In this document: positions 1 through 7,610 of the stretch, in pieces
Numbering within the stretch: position 1 is the stretch's first letter
Layout of the letters: each line of letters begins with the position of its first letter
Origin: Mycolicibacterium cosmeticum
GTDB lineage: Bacteria; Actinomycetota; Actinomycetes; Mycobacteriales; Mycobacteriaceae
Length of the DNA stretch: 64,000 bases
Assembly: GCA_016197365.1 (NCBI GenBank)
Contig: JACPVS010000017.1
Location: 186,001-250,000 of the forward strand
Reading direction: 5' to 3'
Program-made: the position numbers and the translations under genes
Notes under the pieces: generated by a model
Told to the model about the DNA's origin: nothing
The model's database searches: none
Seen by the model: only the letters and a program-made list of their open reading frames with translations

Positions 1-524
1 CGCTGCTCCCCCAGCCCCCAGACCGCGTTCACATGGCGCTGCGGGTCGGGGCTGACGCCCTTGCGGTCGTCGGACAGATGGATGGCCAGTTGCGGCACCC
101 GCAGGATCGGGTCGTCGATCCGGACGAGCCTTTGCACCACCGCGGCGCCGTCCGCGACCGACAGCTGCCCGCTGATCCCGAGGTCCCGGTCCAGCCACGA
201 ATTCAGCCAGGCGCCGCCGTAGGGCGCCAGCGCCACCACCTGCCAACCGGCGACCACCCGGTCCGGGTGCTGTTTGACGCGCAGGTTCGGGCTGTCGGTG
301 TGACCGCCGACGATCCGGAACGGCCCGTCACCGGGCGTCGAATCCCAGGCCACCAGCGAACCCGCGCGCACCGTGAAGAACTTTCCCGCGGCCGGCCAGG
401 CGTCGGCCTCGGACAGCTCGGTGTAGCCGGCCGCCTCCAATTGGCGCGCGGCGGTGGCACACACATGGAACGGTGACGGCGACGCGTCGATGAACTCACA
501 CAGGCTCTGGGGGCTAGCTGGCAT
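1..524 (-). CDS. M18 family aminopeptidase, N-terminal part
   Basis: This gene runs off the left edge, so only the first 174 residues are visible. M18 enzymes are cytosolic zinc aminopeptidases that remove N-terminal residues from peptides. The visible part starts MPASPQSLCEFIDASPSPFH and contains GGHTDSPNLRVK, where the His and Asp match the first metal ligands of the family. The ATG is at 522-524 on the minus strand. It is divergent from the DyP gene with only about 50 bp between starts, as for Rv0800 beside Rv0799c in M. tuberculosis. The catalytic Glu and later ligands lie outside the window, so activity cannot be judged. Confidence 0.9.
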   Translation of the reverse strand, partial: MPASPQSLCEFIDASPSPFHVCATAARQLEAAGYTELSEADAWPAAGKFFTVRAGSLVAWDSTPGDGPFRIVGGHTDSPNLRVKQHPDRVVAGWQVVALAPYGGAWLNSWLDRDLGISGQLSVADGAAVVQRLVRIDDPILRVPQLAIHLSDDRKGVSPDPQRHVNAVWGLGEQ

Positions 525-562
525 CTTTTCATCTTGGCCGGTGAGGAGACGGTCGGCCGCGC

Positions 563-568
563 TAGGGT
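563..568 (+). promoter_or_regulatory. -10 element of a leaderless DyP-encapsulin transcript
   Basis: TAGGGT matches the actinobacterial TANNNT -10 pattern and lies 7 nt before the GTG at 576. A transcript from it would begin at or next to the start codon. No Shine-Dalgarno sequence precedes this GTG, which also argues for a leaderless start. Confidence 0.5.
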
Positions 569-575
569 CTGCGAT

Positions 576-1604
576 GTGCCCGATCTTGTTCCGCAGGCGG
601 TATTGGCGCCGCTGACCCCGGCCGCCATCTTCCTGGTCGCCACCATCGACGACGGCGGCGAGCAGACCGTGCACGACGCCCTCGGCGACATCTCGGGTCT
701 GGTCCGCGCCATAGGGTTTCGTGATCCGCCCAAGCAGCTGTCCGCCGTCACCTCGATCGGCTCCGACGCGTGGGACCGGCTGTTCTCCGGGCCCCGCCCC
801 GCCGAACTGCACCCGTTCATCGCCCTGGACGGACCCCGCCACCACGCGCCGTCGACACCGGGCGATCTGTTGTTGCACATCCGGGCCGAGTCGCTGGACG
901 TGTGCTTCGAGCTGGCCGGAAAGATCGCGCAGGCGATGGCCGGCGCCATCACCATCGTCGACGAGGTGCACGGTTTCAAGTTCTTCGACAACCGCGATCT
1001 GCTGGGCTTCGTGGACGGCACCGAGAATCCGGGCGGCGCGCTCGCGGTGCACGCCAGTCAGATCGGCGCAGAGGATCCGGACTTCGCCGGCGGATGCTAC
1101 GTCCACGTCCAGCGCTACCTGCATGACATGTCGGCCTGGAACGCGCTGTCCGTGGAGGAGCAGGAGCGCGCGATCGGCCGCACCAAACTCGATGACATCG
1201 AACTCGACGACGCCGTCAAACCGGCGAACTCCCATGTGGCCCTCAATGTCATCGAGGACGCGGACGGCAACGAGCTGAAGATCCTGCGCCACAACATGCC
1301 GTTCGGCGAGATCGGCAAGGGCGAGTCGGGGACCTACTACATCGGGTATTCGCGGGCCGCCGCCGTCACCGAGCGGATGCTGCGCAACATGTTCATCGGC
1401 GATCCGCCCGGCAACACCGACCGGATCCTGGACTTCTCCACCGCCGTCACCGGTTGTCTGTTCTTCACCCCGACCGCCGACTTCCTCGACGACCCCCCAC
1501 CGTTGCCCGGCGACGAGGACGCGGTTCCCGTCGTCGTCGCCGCCCCCGCCCCCACGTACTCCGGCTCACTGTCGATCGGCAGTCTGAAAGGACAACCCCA
1601 ATGA
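576..1604 (+). CDS. DyP-type heme peroxidase, encapsulin cargo
   Basis: Dye-decolorising peroxidase of 342 residues, homologous to Rv0799c. It uses H2O2 to oxidise bulky substrates through heme. GFVDGTENP (G144-P152) is the family's GXXDG signature with catalytic Asp147, and His220 in NSHVALN fits the proximal heme ligand. The C-terminus ends SLSIGSLKGQPQ, the mycobacterial encapsulin-loading peptide, so the enzyme is expected inside the encapsulin shell made by the next gene. The GTG at 576 is preferred to an upstream in-frame TTG at 534 because homologues begin near VPxxxPQ and a -10 element sits 7 nt before it. The stop overlaps the encapsulin ATG, giving translational coupling of cargo and shell. 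Confidence 0.95.
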   Translation: MPDLVPQAVLAPLTPAAIFLVATIDDGGEQTVHDALGDISGLVRAIGFRDPPKQLSAVTSIGSDAWDRLFSGPRPAELHPFIALDGPRHHAPSTPGDLLLHIRAESLDVCFELAGKIAQAMAGAITIVDEVHGFKFFDNRDLLGFVDGTENPGGALAVHASQIGAEDPDFAGGCYVHVQRYLHDMSAWNALSVEEQERAIGRTKLDDIELDDAVKPANSHVALNVIEDADGNELKILRHNMPFGEIGKGESGTYYIGYSRAAAVTERMLRNMFIGDPPGNTDRILDFSTAVTGCLFFTPTADFLDDPPPLPGDEDAVPVVVAAPAPTYSGSLSIGSLKGQPQ

Positions 1605-2398
1605 ACAACCTCTACCGCGAACTCGCCCCGGTCACCGACGAGGCGTGGGCCGAGATCGAGCAGGAGGCGACGCGGACCTTCAAGCGCCACATCGCCGGTC
1701 GCCGGGTCGTGGACTGCGCCGGGCCGAGCGGGGCCACCACGGCCTCGGTGTCCACGGGGCATCTGATCGACGTGGCCTCTCCCGGCGACGGCGTGCTCGC
1801 GCACCTGCGGGACAGCCGTCCGCTGGTGCGGCTGCGGGTGCCGTTCACGATCACCCGTGAGGCCATCGACGATGTGGAGCGCGGTTCACAGGACTCGGAC
1901 TGGGATCCGGTGAAGGACGCTGCCAAGAAGCTGGCGTTCGCGGAGGACCGGGCGATCTTCGAGGGCTACGCGGCCGCGAACATCAAGGGCATCCGGGCGT
2001 CGAGCTCCAACCCGGGGCTGGCGCTGCCCGAGGATCCCCGCGACTATCCCGACGTGATCGCCCAGGCGCTCTCCGAACTGCGGCTCGCCGGTGTCGACGG
2101 CCCGTATTCGGTGCTGCTGTCGGCCGACGCGTACACGAAGGTCAGTGAGACCACCGAGCACGGCTACCCGCTGCGCGAGCACCTCAACCGGGTGGTCGAC
2201 GGGGACATCATCTGGGCCCCGGCCATCGACGGCGCGTTCGTATTGTCCACGCGCGGAGGCGATTTCGACCTGCAGCTGGGCACCGATGTGTCAATCGGCT
2301 ACCTGTCCCACGACGCGGAGACCGTGCAGCTCTATCTGCAGGAAACGTTCACGTTCCTGAACTACACCGCCGAGGCGTCGGTCGCGCTGAGCGCCTGA
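1601..2398 (+). CDS. cfp29: encapsulin nanocompartment shell protein (Cfp29 type)
   Basis: A 265-residue HK97-fold shell protein, the same length as M. tuberculosis Cfp29 (Rv0798c). It starts MNNLYRELAPVTDEAWAEIE, typical of type 1 encapsulins, and ends in the conserved beta-rich TFLNYTAEASVALSA. Family members assemble into about 24 nm icosahedral cages that enclose cargo carrying a C-terminal targeting peptide. The DyP encoded immediately upstream has such a peptide, and the two genes share an ATGA overlap at 1601-1604, so they form one operon. A hairpin at 2412-2475 follows the stop and probably ends the transcript. Confidence 0.96.
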   Translation: MNNLYRELAPVTDEAWAEIEQEATRTFKRHIAGRRVVDCAGPSGATTASVSTGHLIDVASPGDGVLAHLRDSRPLVRLRVPFTITREAIDDVERGSQDSDWDPVKDAAKKLAFAEDRAIFEGYAAANIKGIRASSSNPGLALPEDPRDYPDVIAQALSELRLAGVDGPYSVLLSADAYTKVSETTEHGYPLREHLNRVVDGDIIWAPAIDGAFVLSTRGGDFDLQLGTDVSIGYLSHDAETVQLYLQETFTFLNYTAEASVALSA

Positions 2399-2411
2399 CC
2401 CCGCCATCATT

Positions 2412-2475
2412 CCGCGAGCGTGCGCGTCTGTACGTCGACGCGCCGCAGAACGTGGCATTTCGCGCACGCTCGCGG
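2412..2475. terminator. 15-bp perfect inverted repeat between convergent genes
   Basis: CCGCGAGCGTGCGCG at 2412-2426 is exactly reverse-complemented at 2461-2475 around a 34-nt loop. It sits between the convergent stops of encapsulin (2398) and purQ (2485) and could act as a bidirectional terminator or mRNA 3'-end hairpin. It lacks a T-tract, so rho-independent termination is not certain. I recall similar GCGAGCGTGCGC repeats between genes in fast-growing mycobacteria, which suggests a dispersed repeat. Confidence 0.6.
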
Positions 2476-2484
2476 GCGGCGACG

Positions 2485-3159
2485 TCAGGCCGTCAGCACC
2501 GCGTCGAGCGCCGAGTAGAACAAGCCGAGCCCGTCGTCGGACGGGCCGGTGAGTGCTTCGGTGGCGTGCTCGGGGTGCGGCATCAGCCCGACCACCCGGC
2601 CGTCGGCGGAGCTGACCCCGGCGATGTCGCGCATCGACCCGTTGAGATTGTCGCGGTAGCGGAACACCACGCGACCCTCGCCCTCCAACTCGTCGAGCAC
2701 GGCCTCGGAGGCGACATAGCGGCCCTCGCCCGACTTCAGCGGCACCAGCAGATCCGCGTCCTGTTCGTAGCGGCTGGTCCATGCCGTCGTGTTCGACGCC
2801 ACCTGCAGCCACACGTCCCGGCAGATGAAGTGCAGGCCGGCGTTGCGGGTCAGCGCGCCCGGCAGCAGGCCGGCTTCGCACAGCACCTGGAAGCCGTTGC
2901 AGATGCCCAGCACCGGCAGGCCGCCGCGGGCGGCGTCGACCACCGAGCGCATCACGGGAGCGAAGCTGGCGATGGCGCCGGCCCGCAGGTAGTCCCCGTA
3001 GGAGAACCCGCCGGGCACCACCACGGCGTCGACGTTCTTCAGGTCGGCATCGGCGTGCCACAGGGCGACGGCCTCACCACCGGACAGCCGCACCGCCCGG
3101 GCCGCGTCGACGTCGTCGAGCGTTCCTGGGAACGTGATCACGCCGACTTTCGCAGTCAT
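2485..3159 (-). CDS. purQ: phosphoribosylformylglycinamidine synthase, glutaminase subunit PurQ
   Basis: PurQ (224 residues) releases ammonia from glutamine for the FGAM synthase step of purine synthesis, working with PurS and PurL. The class I glutaminase triad is visible: nucleophile Cys in VLGICNGFQVL and the His/Glu pair in PHPEHATE. The start MTAKVGVITFPGTLDD is standard for the family. It overlaps the purS stop by 4 bp (3156-3159), so both subunits are co-translated. purL is not in the window, as expected if it lies apart from the purSQ pair. The gene converges on encapsulin. Confidence 0.97.
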   Translation of the reverse strand: MTAKVGVITFPGTLDDVDAARAVRLSGGEAVALWHADADLKNVDAVVVPGGFSYGDYLRAGAIASFAPVMRSVVDAARGGLPVLGICNGFQVLCEAGLLPGALTRNAGLHFICRDVWLQVASNTTAWTSRYEQDADLLVPLKSGEGRYVASEAVLDELEGEGRVVFRYRDNLNGSMRDIAGVSSADGRVVGLMPHPEHATEALTGPSDDGLGLFYSALDAVLTA

Positions 3160-3395
3160 GCCTGTTCCCTGCTGACGACGAAGTCCTCGATGACGGTGTT
3201 GGCCAACAACGATTCGGCGATCTCGGCCAGCGCCGCGTCGGACACCGAGTCGTCGACTTCAAGCTCGAAACGCTTGCCCTGACGGACATCCGAGACACCT
3301 GGATGGCCGAGACGCCCCAGCGCGCCGACGATCGCCTGCCCCTGCGGGTCGAGGATCTCGGCCTTGGGCATCACGTGCACTACGACGCGGGCCAC
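3156..3395 (-). CDS. purS: phosphoribosylformylglycinamidine synthase subunit PurS
   Basis: PurS (79 residues) is the small subunit that bridges PurQ and PurL in the FGAM synthase complex. The sequence MARVVVHVMPKAEILDPQGQ and the later GKRFELEVDD are characteristic. Length matches the family (about 80). The reading frame ends inside the first codons of purQ. It is divergent from the MBL hydrolase gene at 3476, with 80 bp between the starts. GGAGT about 6 nt upstream of the ATG serves as ribosome-binding site. Confidence 0.95.
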   Translation of the reverse strand: MARVVVHVMPKAEILDPQGQAIVGALGRLGHPGVSDVRQGKRFELEVDDSVSDAALAEIAESLLANTVIEDFVVSREQA

Positions 3396-3475
3396 GGGTA
3401 CTCCTTCGAAAAATTCGGAAAGCGGTCCTGATCGGCTGTAACTCTACCGACGCGAAGACAAGCCACAATGGAGCC

Positions 3476-4129
3476 ATGCAACTCACGCACTTCGGTCACT
3501 CCTGCCTGCTGGCTGCCTTCCCGAACGGCAGTGGGGATGACACGACCGTGCTGTTCGATCCGGGCACCTTCTCGCACGGTTTCGAGGGCATCACCGGACT
3601 GGACGCGATCCTGATCACCCATCAGCATCCCGACCACGCCGACACCGCCCGGCTGCCTGCACTGTTGGACGCAAATCCGCAGGCCAAGCTGTACGCCGAT
3701 CCGCAGACCGCGGCCCAGTTCGGAGGCGCGTGGACGGCGGTGCACGCCGGGGACGCGTTCACCGTCGGCCGGCTGTCGGTGCGGGGCGTGGGCGGCACGC
3801 ACGCGACGATCCACCCCGAGATCCCGGTGATCGACAACACGTCCTACCTGATCGGTGACGACGACCACCCGGCCCGGCTGATGCATCCCGGCGACGCGCT
3901 GTTCGTCCCCGGCGAGCCGGTGGACGTGCTGGCCACCCCGGCGGCGGCGCCGTGGATGAAGATCTCGGAGGCCGTCGACTACCTGCGCGCGGTCGCCCCC
4001 ACCCGCGCCGTGCCGATCCATCAAGGCATCGTCGAGCCCGCCGCCCGGGGCATCTACTACGGCCGGTTGTCCGAGATGACGGACACCGACTTCCAAGTGC
4101 TCGACCCGGAGAACGGAACGGCATTCTGA
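3476..4129 (+). CDS. MBL-fold metal-dependent hydrolase
   Basis: A 217-residue metallo-beta-lactamase-fold protein homologous to Rv0786c. The zinc motif HxHxDH appears as H49-Q-H51-P-D-H54, preceded by the usual LTHFGHSCLL strand. Family members of this short type are UlaG/YtnP-like hydrolases. The true substrate is unknown. The start ATG lies 6 nt after CACAAT, which could be a -10 element, and no clear Shine-Dalgarno sequence stands at the right distance. The end overlaps the probable start of the PAP2 gene, suggesting co-transcription. Confidence 0.88.
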   Translation: MQLTHFGHSCLLAAFPNGSGDDTTVLFDPGTFSHGFEGITGLDAILITHQHPDHADTARLPALLDANPQAKLYADPQTAAQFGGAWTAVHAGDAFTVGRLSVRGVGGTHATIHPEIPVIDNTSYLIGDDDHPARLMHPGDALFVPGEPVDVLATPAAAPWMKISEAVDYLRAVAPTRAVPIHQGIVEPAARGIYYGRLSEMTDTDFQVLDPENGTAF

Positions 4130-4770
4130 ACGCGCGCTCACTGCTGTTCTGGTGGCCGCCTGTCGGTCTGACGGCCATGGTGGTGCTGGGCCTGCTGGTC
4201 GGTCCCAGCAACACGGCCTTCGACATCGCCGCGCTCGATGCGATGAACAGGATCCTGGGACCCGACCCGGTGTGGATGCTGTGGTTCACCTGGGGCATCG
4301 CGATGGTCGTGCTGCTGTTCTGCGCGGTGCTGGTGGCGCTGTGGCGGCGGCGCTGGCGCGTGGCGGCGGTGGTGGCCGTGTGCCCGGTCGTCGCGCTGAT
4401 CGGGTCGCGGGTCCTGAAGACGTTGTTCGGCCGGTCCAAGAGTGACGGCCGAAGTTGGGCCCACGCGTATCCGAGCGGGCACACCACGGTGGTCACCACG
4501 GTGACGGCGATGGTGGTGTTGGCAGTCGGCTACACGGCGTGGCGGGTGGCGCTGGCCGCCGCGGTCAGCGTGATCGGCGGGATCGGGATGGCCGCCATCG
4601 ACGCCCACTATCTGACCGACATCTTCGGTGGCTGGCTGTGGGCCACCTCCATCGTGTGTCTGGCCGTCCTCGCGGCCGGACCTCAGGCGGTGTCGCGCGC
4701 GGCCGCCCGGCCCGCGGCCCTGCCGGAGAACACGCAGCCACCCAAGAAGGTGCCTTCCAGCGATCTGTAG
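4123..4770 (+). CDS. PAP2-superfamily membrane phosphatase
   Basis: Integral membrane phosphatase of the PAP2 family. The active-site elements run in order: KTLFGRSKSDGR (imperfect first motif), YPSGH (second), and AIDAHYLTDIFGG (third, with catalytic His and Asp). Several hydrophobic segments are present, the first being LLFWWPPVGLTAMVVLGLLV. No ATG, GTG or TTG precedes that helix in a plausible place: the frame offers ATT at 4123 or CTG at 4126, both overlapping the MBL stop, or an ATG at 4177 inside the first helix. I favour the upstream non-AUG start. Its last 88 bp overlap the convergent flavoprotein gene. Likely substrates are lipid phosphates or polyprenyl diphosphates. Confidence 0.75.
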   Translation: MLNARSLLFWWPPVGLTAMVVLGLLVGPSNTAFDIAALDAMNRILGPDPVWMLWFTWGIAMVVLLFCAVLVALWRRRWRVAAVVAVCPVVALIGSRVLKTLFGRSKSDGRSWAHAYPSGHTTVVTTVTAMVVLAVGYTAWRVALAAAVSVIGGIGMAAIDAHYLTDIFGGWLWATSIVCLAVLAAGPQAVSRAAARPAALPENTQPPKKVPSSDL

Positions 4771-6323
4771 CCGTGCACTCCGCCACCGCCGAACCCGGCG
4801 GCCTCCCCGGCGGCATAGAGCCCGGCGAGCGTGCCGCCGTCGGCGGTCAGCACCCGCGAATCCAGGTCGGTGTGCAGTCCGCCCAGCGACTTACGCGTGA
4901 GGACGTGCAGCTTCACGGCGATCAGCGGGCCCGCCTTGGGATCGGTCAGCGGATGCGGGGCGACGACGCGGGCCACCCGGTCCGGCAGGTACTCCCGGGC
5001 GCCGCGGATAGCGGTGATCTGCCCGTCCTTGGTGAAGCGGTTGACCACCTCACGGTCCCGGGCGGTCACCTCGGCCTCCACCGTCGCGTAGTCCAGCTGC
5101 TGCACGTCGGCGACCCCGTTCATCGCGGATACCAGTTCGCGCAACGAGTTCCCGGTGACGAAATCGGCGCCCTTGTCCACGAACGCGCGCACCGGCGCGG
5201 GCCCGCCGTCCCGGCCGCGGGCCAGCACCGCGCGCACGCTGCGCCCGGTCAGGTCCGGGTTCTGTTCCTGCCCGGACAGGCCGAACTCCTTGGCGATGAT
5301 GCGGGCGTTGAGGATGAACCAGGTGTAGTCGTGGCCGGTGGCAGCGATGTACTCCAGGGTGCCCAGGGTGTCGAACCCCGGGTACAGGGGCACGGGCAGA
5401 CGTTTTCCGTCGGCGTCCAGCCACAGCGACGACGGACCGGGCAGGATCCGGATGCCGTGGTCGGGCCACACCGGGTCGTAATTGGTGATGCCCTCGGTGT
5501 AATGCCACATCCGGTCGGCGTTGATCACCTGTGCGCCTGCGGATTCGGCGATCCCGATCATCCGGCCGTCGACGTGTTCGGGCACCCCGGAGAGCATCGT
5601 CTTGGGCGGCGTCCCCATCCGGGCCGGCCAGTTCTTGCGCACCAGTTCGTGGTTGCCCCCGATGCCGCCACTGGCGACGACCACAGCCTGAGCCCGGAAC
5701 TCGAAGTCCCCCACAGTGTTCCGCGATGATGCGACGCCCCGCGCGGCGGCCGACGGTTCCAGGACAGCGCCGCGCACACCGACGACGGCGCCACCGTCGA
5801 CGATCAGTTCGTCGACCCTGCGCCGGTGCGCGAACGTCACCTTCGAGTTGCCGAGCAGGCGGCGGGCGAAGATGTCCACGAGCGCCGGGCCCGTCCCCCA
5901 GGTGATGTGGAAGCGCGGGACCGAGTTGCCGTGTCCGCGAGCGTCATAGCCGCCGCGTTCGGCCCAGCCGACGAGCGCGAAGGTCTGCAGCCCGCGCTCG
6001 CGCAGCCAACGGCGCTTCTCCCCGGCAGCGAAGTCGACATAGGCGTGCGCCCACTGTCGGGGCCAGTGATCCTCGGCACGATCGAAACCGGCGGCGCCCA
6101 GCCAATCCTGGAGTGCCAGTTCGTGGCTGTCGTGGATGCCGAGGCGGCGCTGCTCCGGACTGTCCACGAAGAACAGGCCGCCGAAGGACCAGTACGCCTG
6201 ACCGCCGATGTTGGCCGCGTTCTCCTGGTCGATGATCAGCACGCTGCGGCCGCGTTCGGCCAGTTCGCAAGCGGCGACCAACCCTGCCAGTCCCGCACCC
6301 ACCACGATGACGTCAGCGTCCAT
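4683..6323 (-). CDS. FAD-binding dehydrogenase (Rv0785 type)
   Basis: A 546-residue flavoprotein of the FAD-binding_2 family (fumarate reductase / 3-ketosteroid dehydrogenase type). The N-terminal dinucleotide motif is VIVVGAGLAGLVAACELAERG; the C-terminal FAD-binding motif is GLYAAGEAAGFGGGGVHGYR. Homologue of Rv0785. The substrate is unknown. The nearby P450s and steroid genes make a ketosteroid-type substrate possible, but the sequence does not prove it. The ATG at 6321-6323 gives MDADVIVVGAG; longer in-frame extensions look non-coding. Its 3' end overlaps the PAP2 gene on the other strand by 88 bp. Confidence 0.88.
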   Translation of the reverse strand: MDADVIVVGAGLAGLVAACELAERGRSVLIIDQENAANIGGQAYWSFGGLFFVDSPEQRRLGIHDSHELALQDWLGAAGFDRAEDHWPRQWAHAYVDFAAGEKRRWLRERGLQTFALVGWAERGGYDARGHGNSVPRFHITWGTGPALVDIFARRLLGNSKVTFAHRRRVDELIVDGGAVVGVRGAVLEPSAAARGVASSRNTVGDFEFRAQAVVVASGGIGGNHELVRKNWPARMGTPPKTMLSGVPEHVDGRMIGIAESAGAQVINADRMWHYTEGITNYDPVWPDHGIRILPGPSSLWLDADGKRLPVPLYPGFDTLGTLEYIAATGHDYTWFILNARIIAKEFGLSGQEQNPDLTGRSVRAVLARGRDGGPAPVRAFVDKGADFVTGNSLRELVSAMNGVADVQQLDYATVEAEVTARDREVVNRFTKDGQITAIRGAREYLPDRVARVVAPHPLTDPKAGPLIAVKLHVLTRKSLGGLHTDLDSRVLTADGGTLAGLYAAGEAAGFGGGGVHGYRSLEGTFLGGCVFSGRAAGRAAARDTA

Positions 6324-6340
6324 GAGACGCCACGTTAGTC

Positions 6341-7051
6341 TCAGGCGGCGTCGGTCAAGGCGGGGTACGGCGTCCAGCGGTACACCGCCGGCACGCACTG
6401 ATGCATGAGGGCCAGGTCGATGGCATCCAGGATGGCCTGCCGGGTGCCGCTGCGGCGCAGTTGGCGGGCCGACACGGCCAGGCGCACCATGCCGCCCCGG
6501 CGGGCGCTGCGCTCGGCGGACAGCACCAGCGTCCGGCACCACCACGGCTCGGTCAGGAAGCCCTCGCCGATGCCGAGCACCCGGGCCCGGATGGCGGTCT
6601 CGCGCATCAGATCGGTGATGTCCGCGACGCCGATCAGCAGCCGGAAACCATTGCGCGGCAAGGCCGCGACCGTGCCCTGGGACACCGTCCAGCCGGGCGC
6701 GGCGAACAGCCGGGTGCGCAGTCCCAGATGCTCAAGAACCCGGTCGGCGCCCATCAGGCGGAGATTCGCCTCGTGCGCGGGCAGCACCGCAAACTCACCC
6801 TTACGCGCCTTGGTGGCGGCCTCGTCGAACCCGTGCAGGACCAGTGCGTCCCCGCGAGCCCGCCGATCGCTGAGCCAGTCGACCCCGGCCCGGTCCTGCT
6901 CCAGGCGGTAGTCACCCTTGAGCCGCGGCGCGACCATCAGCGACACCGGGACACCGCGCGCGTCGAGCTCACCGCAGAACGCGTCGACCTCGGCCAGGGT
7001 GCGATCCCGGATGCCGGATATGGAGACGATCAGTTCTCCTGCCACGTTCAC
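6341..7051 (-). CDS. DUF2334 / polysaccharide-deacetylase-like protein
   Basis: A protein of about 236 residues homologous to Rv0784. It begins GELIVSISGIRDRTLAEVDAF and contains LMVAPRLKGDYRL and ALVLHGFDEA, the pattern of DUF2334 proteins that share the NodB-like deacetylase barrel. HGFDE supplies possible metal ligands. The substrate is unknown. GTG codons at 7051 and 7045 are both possible starts and neither has a clear ribosome-binding site; upstream residues in frame are arginine-rich and look non-coding. It lies 17 bp upstream of the flavoprotein gene on the same strand, so the two probably share a transcript. Confidence 0.78.
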   Translation of the reverse strand: MNVAGELIVSISGIRDRTLAEVDAFCGELDARGVPVSLMVAPRLKGDYRLEQDRAGVDWLSDRRARGDALVLHGFDEAATKARKGEFAVLPAHEANLRLMGADRVLEHLGLRTRLFAAPGWTVSQGTVAALPRNGFRLLIGVADITDLMRETAIRARVLGIGEGFLTEPWWCRTLVLSAERSARRGGMVRLAVSARQLRRSGTRQAILDAIDLALMHQCVPAVYRWTPYPALTDAA

Positions 7052-7104
7052 AGTGTGGCAACGCCAGGTGTCGCGACGGTTGCGAACACCCGGACGCAAG
7101 TTGG

Positions 7105-7599
7105 CTATTTCGGGAGAACCGCCTCGATCGCCGCGATCACCTCGGGTGCGTCGGGTTCGGTGCGCGGCCGGAACCGCTGCACCACGGCGCCACCGGGCGC
7201 CAGCAGGAACTTCTCGAAGTTCCACTGGATGTCGCCGGCCTCACCGTCGGCGTCGGCCGCCGCGGTCAGGGCGGTGTACAGCGGATGCCGGTCGTCCCCG
7301 TTGACGTCGACCTTGGCCAGCAGCGGGAAGCTGACGCCGTAGGTGGTCGAGCAGAACGTCTGGATCTCCTCGGCACTGCCCGGCTCCTGCCCCATGAACT
7401 GGTTGCACGGCACCCCGACGACGGTGAGCCGGCCCGCGTAGTCCTGGGCCAGCTTCTCCAGTGCGGTGTACTGCGGCGTAAGTCCACATTTGGAGGCGAC
7501 GTTCACGACGAGCGTTGCGCCGTCGGATAATTCGGCCAGCGTGGTGGATTCTCCGGCGAGGGTGGTCAGCGGGAGGTCTTGGATGTCTGTAGGGCTCAC
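7105..7599 (-). CDS. glutathione-peroxidase-family thiol peroxidase
   Basis: A 164-residue GPx-fold peroxidase. NVASKCGLTPQY carries the peroxidatic Cys (not selenocysteine), PCNQFMGQEPGS is the second signature, and WNFEKFL supplies the Trp/Asn of the catalytic tetrad. Mycobacteria lack glutathione, so bacterial Cys-GPx proteins of this type are expected to use thioredoxin as reductant. The GTG start at 7597-7599 gives VSPTDIQDLPLTTLAGE, in line with the family's N-terminus. It follows the TetR gene by 11 bp on the same strand, suggesting shared control. Confidence 0.92.
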   Translation of the reverse strand: MSPTDIQDLPLTTLAGESTTLAELSDGATLVVNVASKCGLTPQYTALEKLAQDYAGRLTVVGVPCNQFMGQEPGSAEEIQTFCSTTYGVSFPLLAKVDVNGDDRHPLYTALTAAADADGEAGDIQWNFEKFLLAPGGAVVQRFRPRTEPDAPEVIAAIEAVLPK

Positions 7600-7610
7600 G
7601 GCTTCCGACG

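Noticed and set aside
7105..7599. Selenocysteine-containing glutathione peroxidase
   Set aside because: The catalytic codon encodes Cys in NVASKCG; there is no in-frame TGA.
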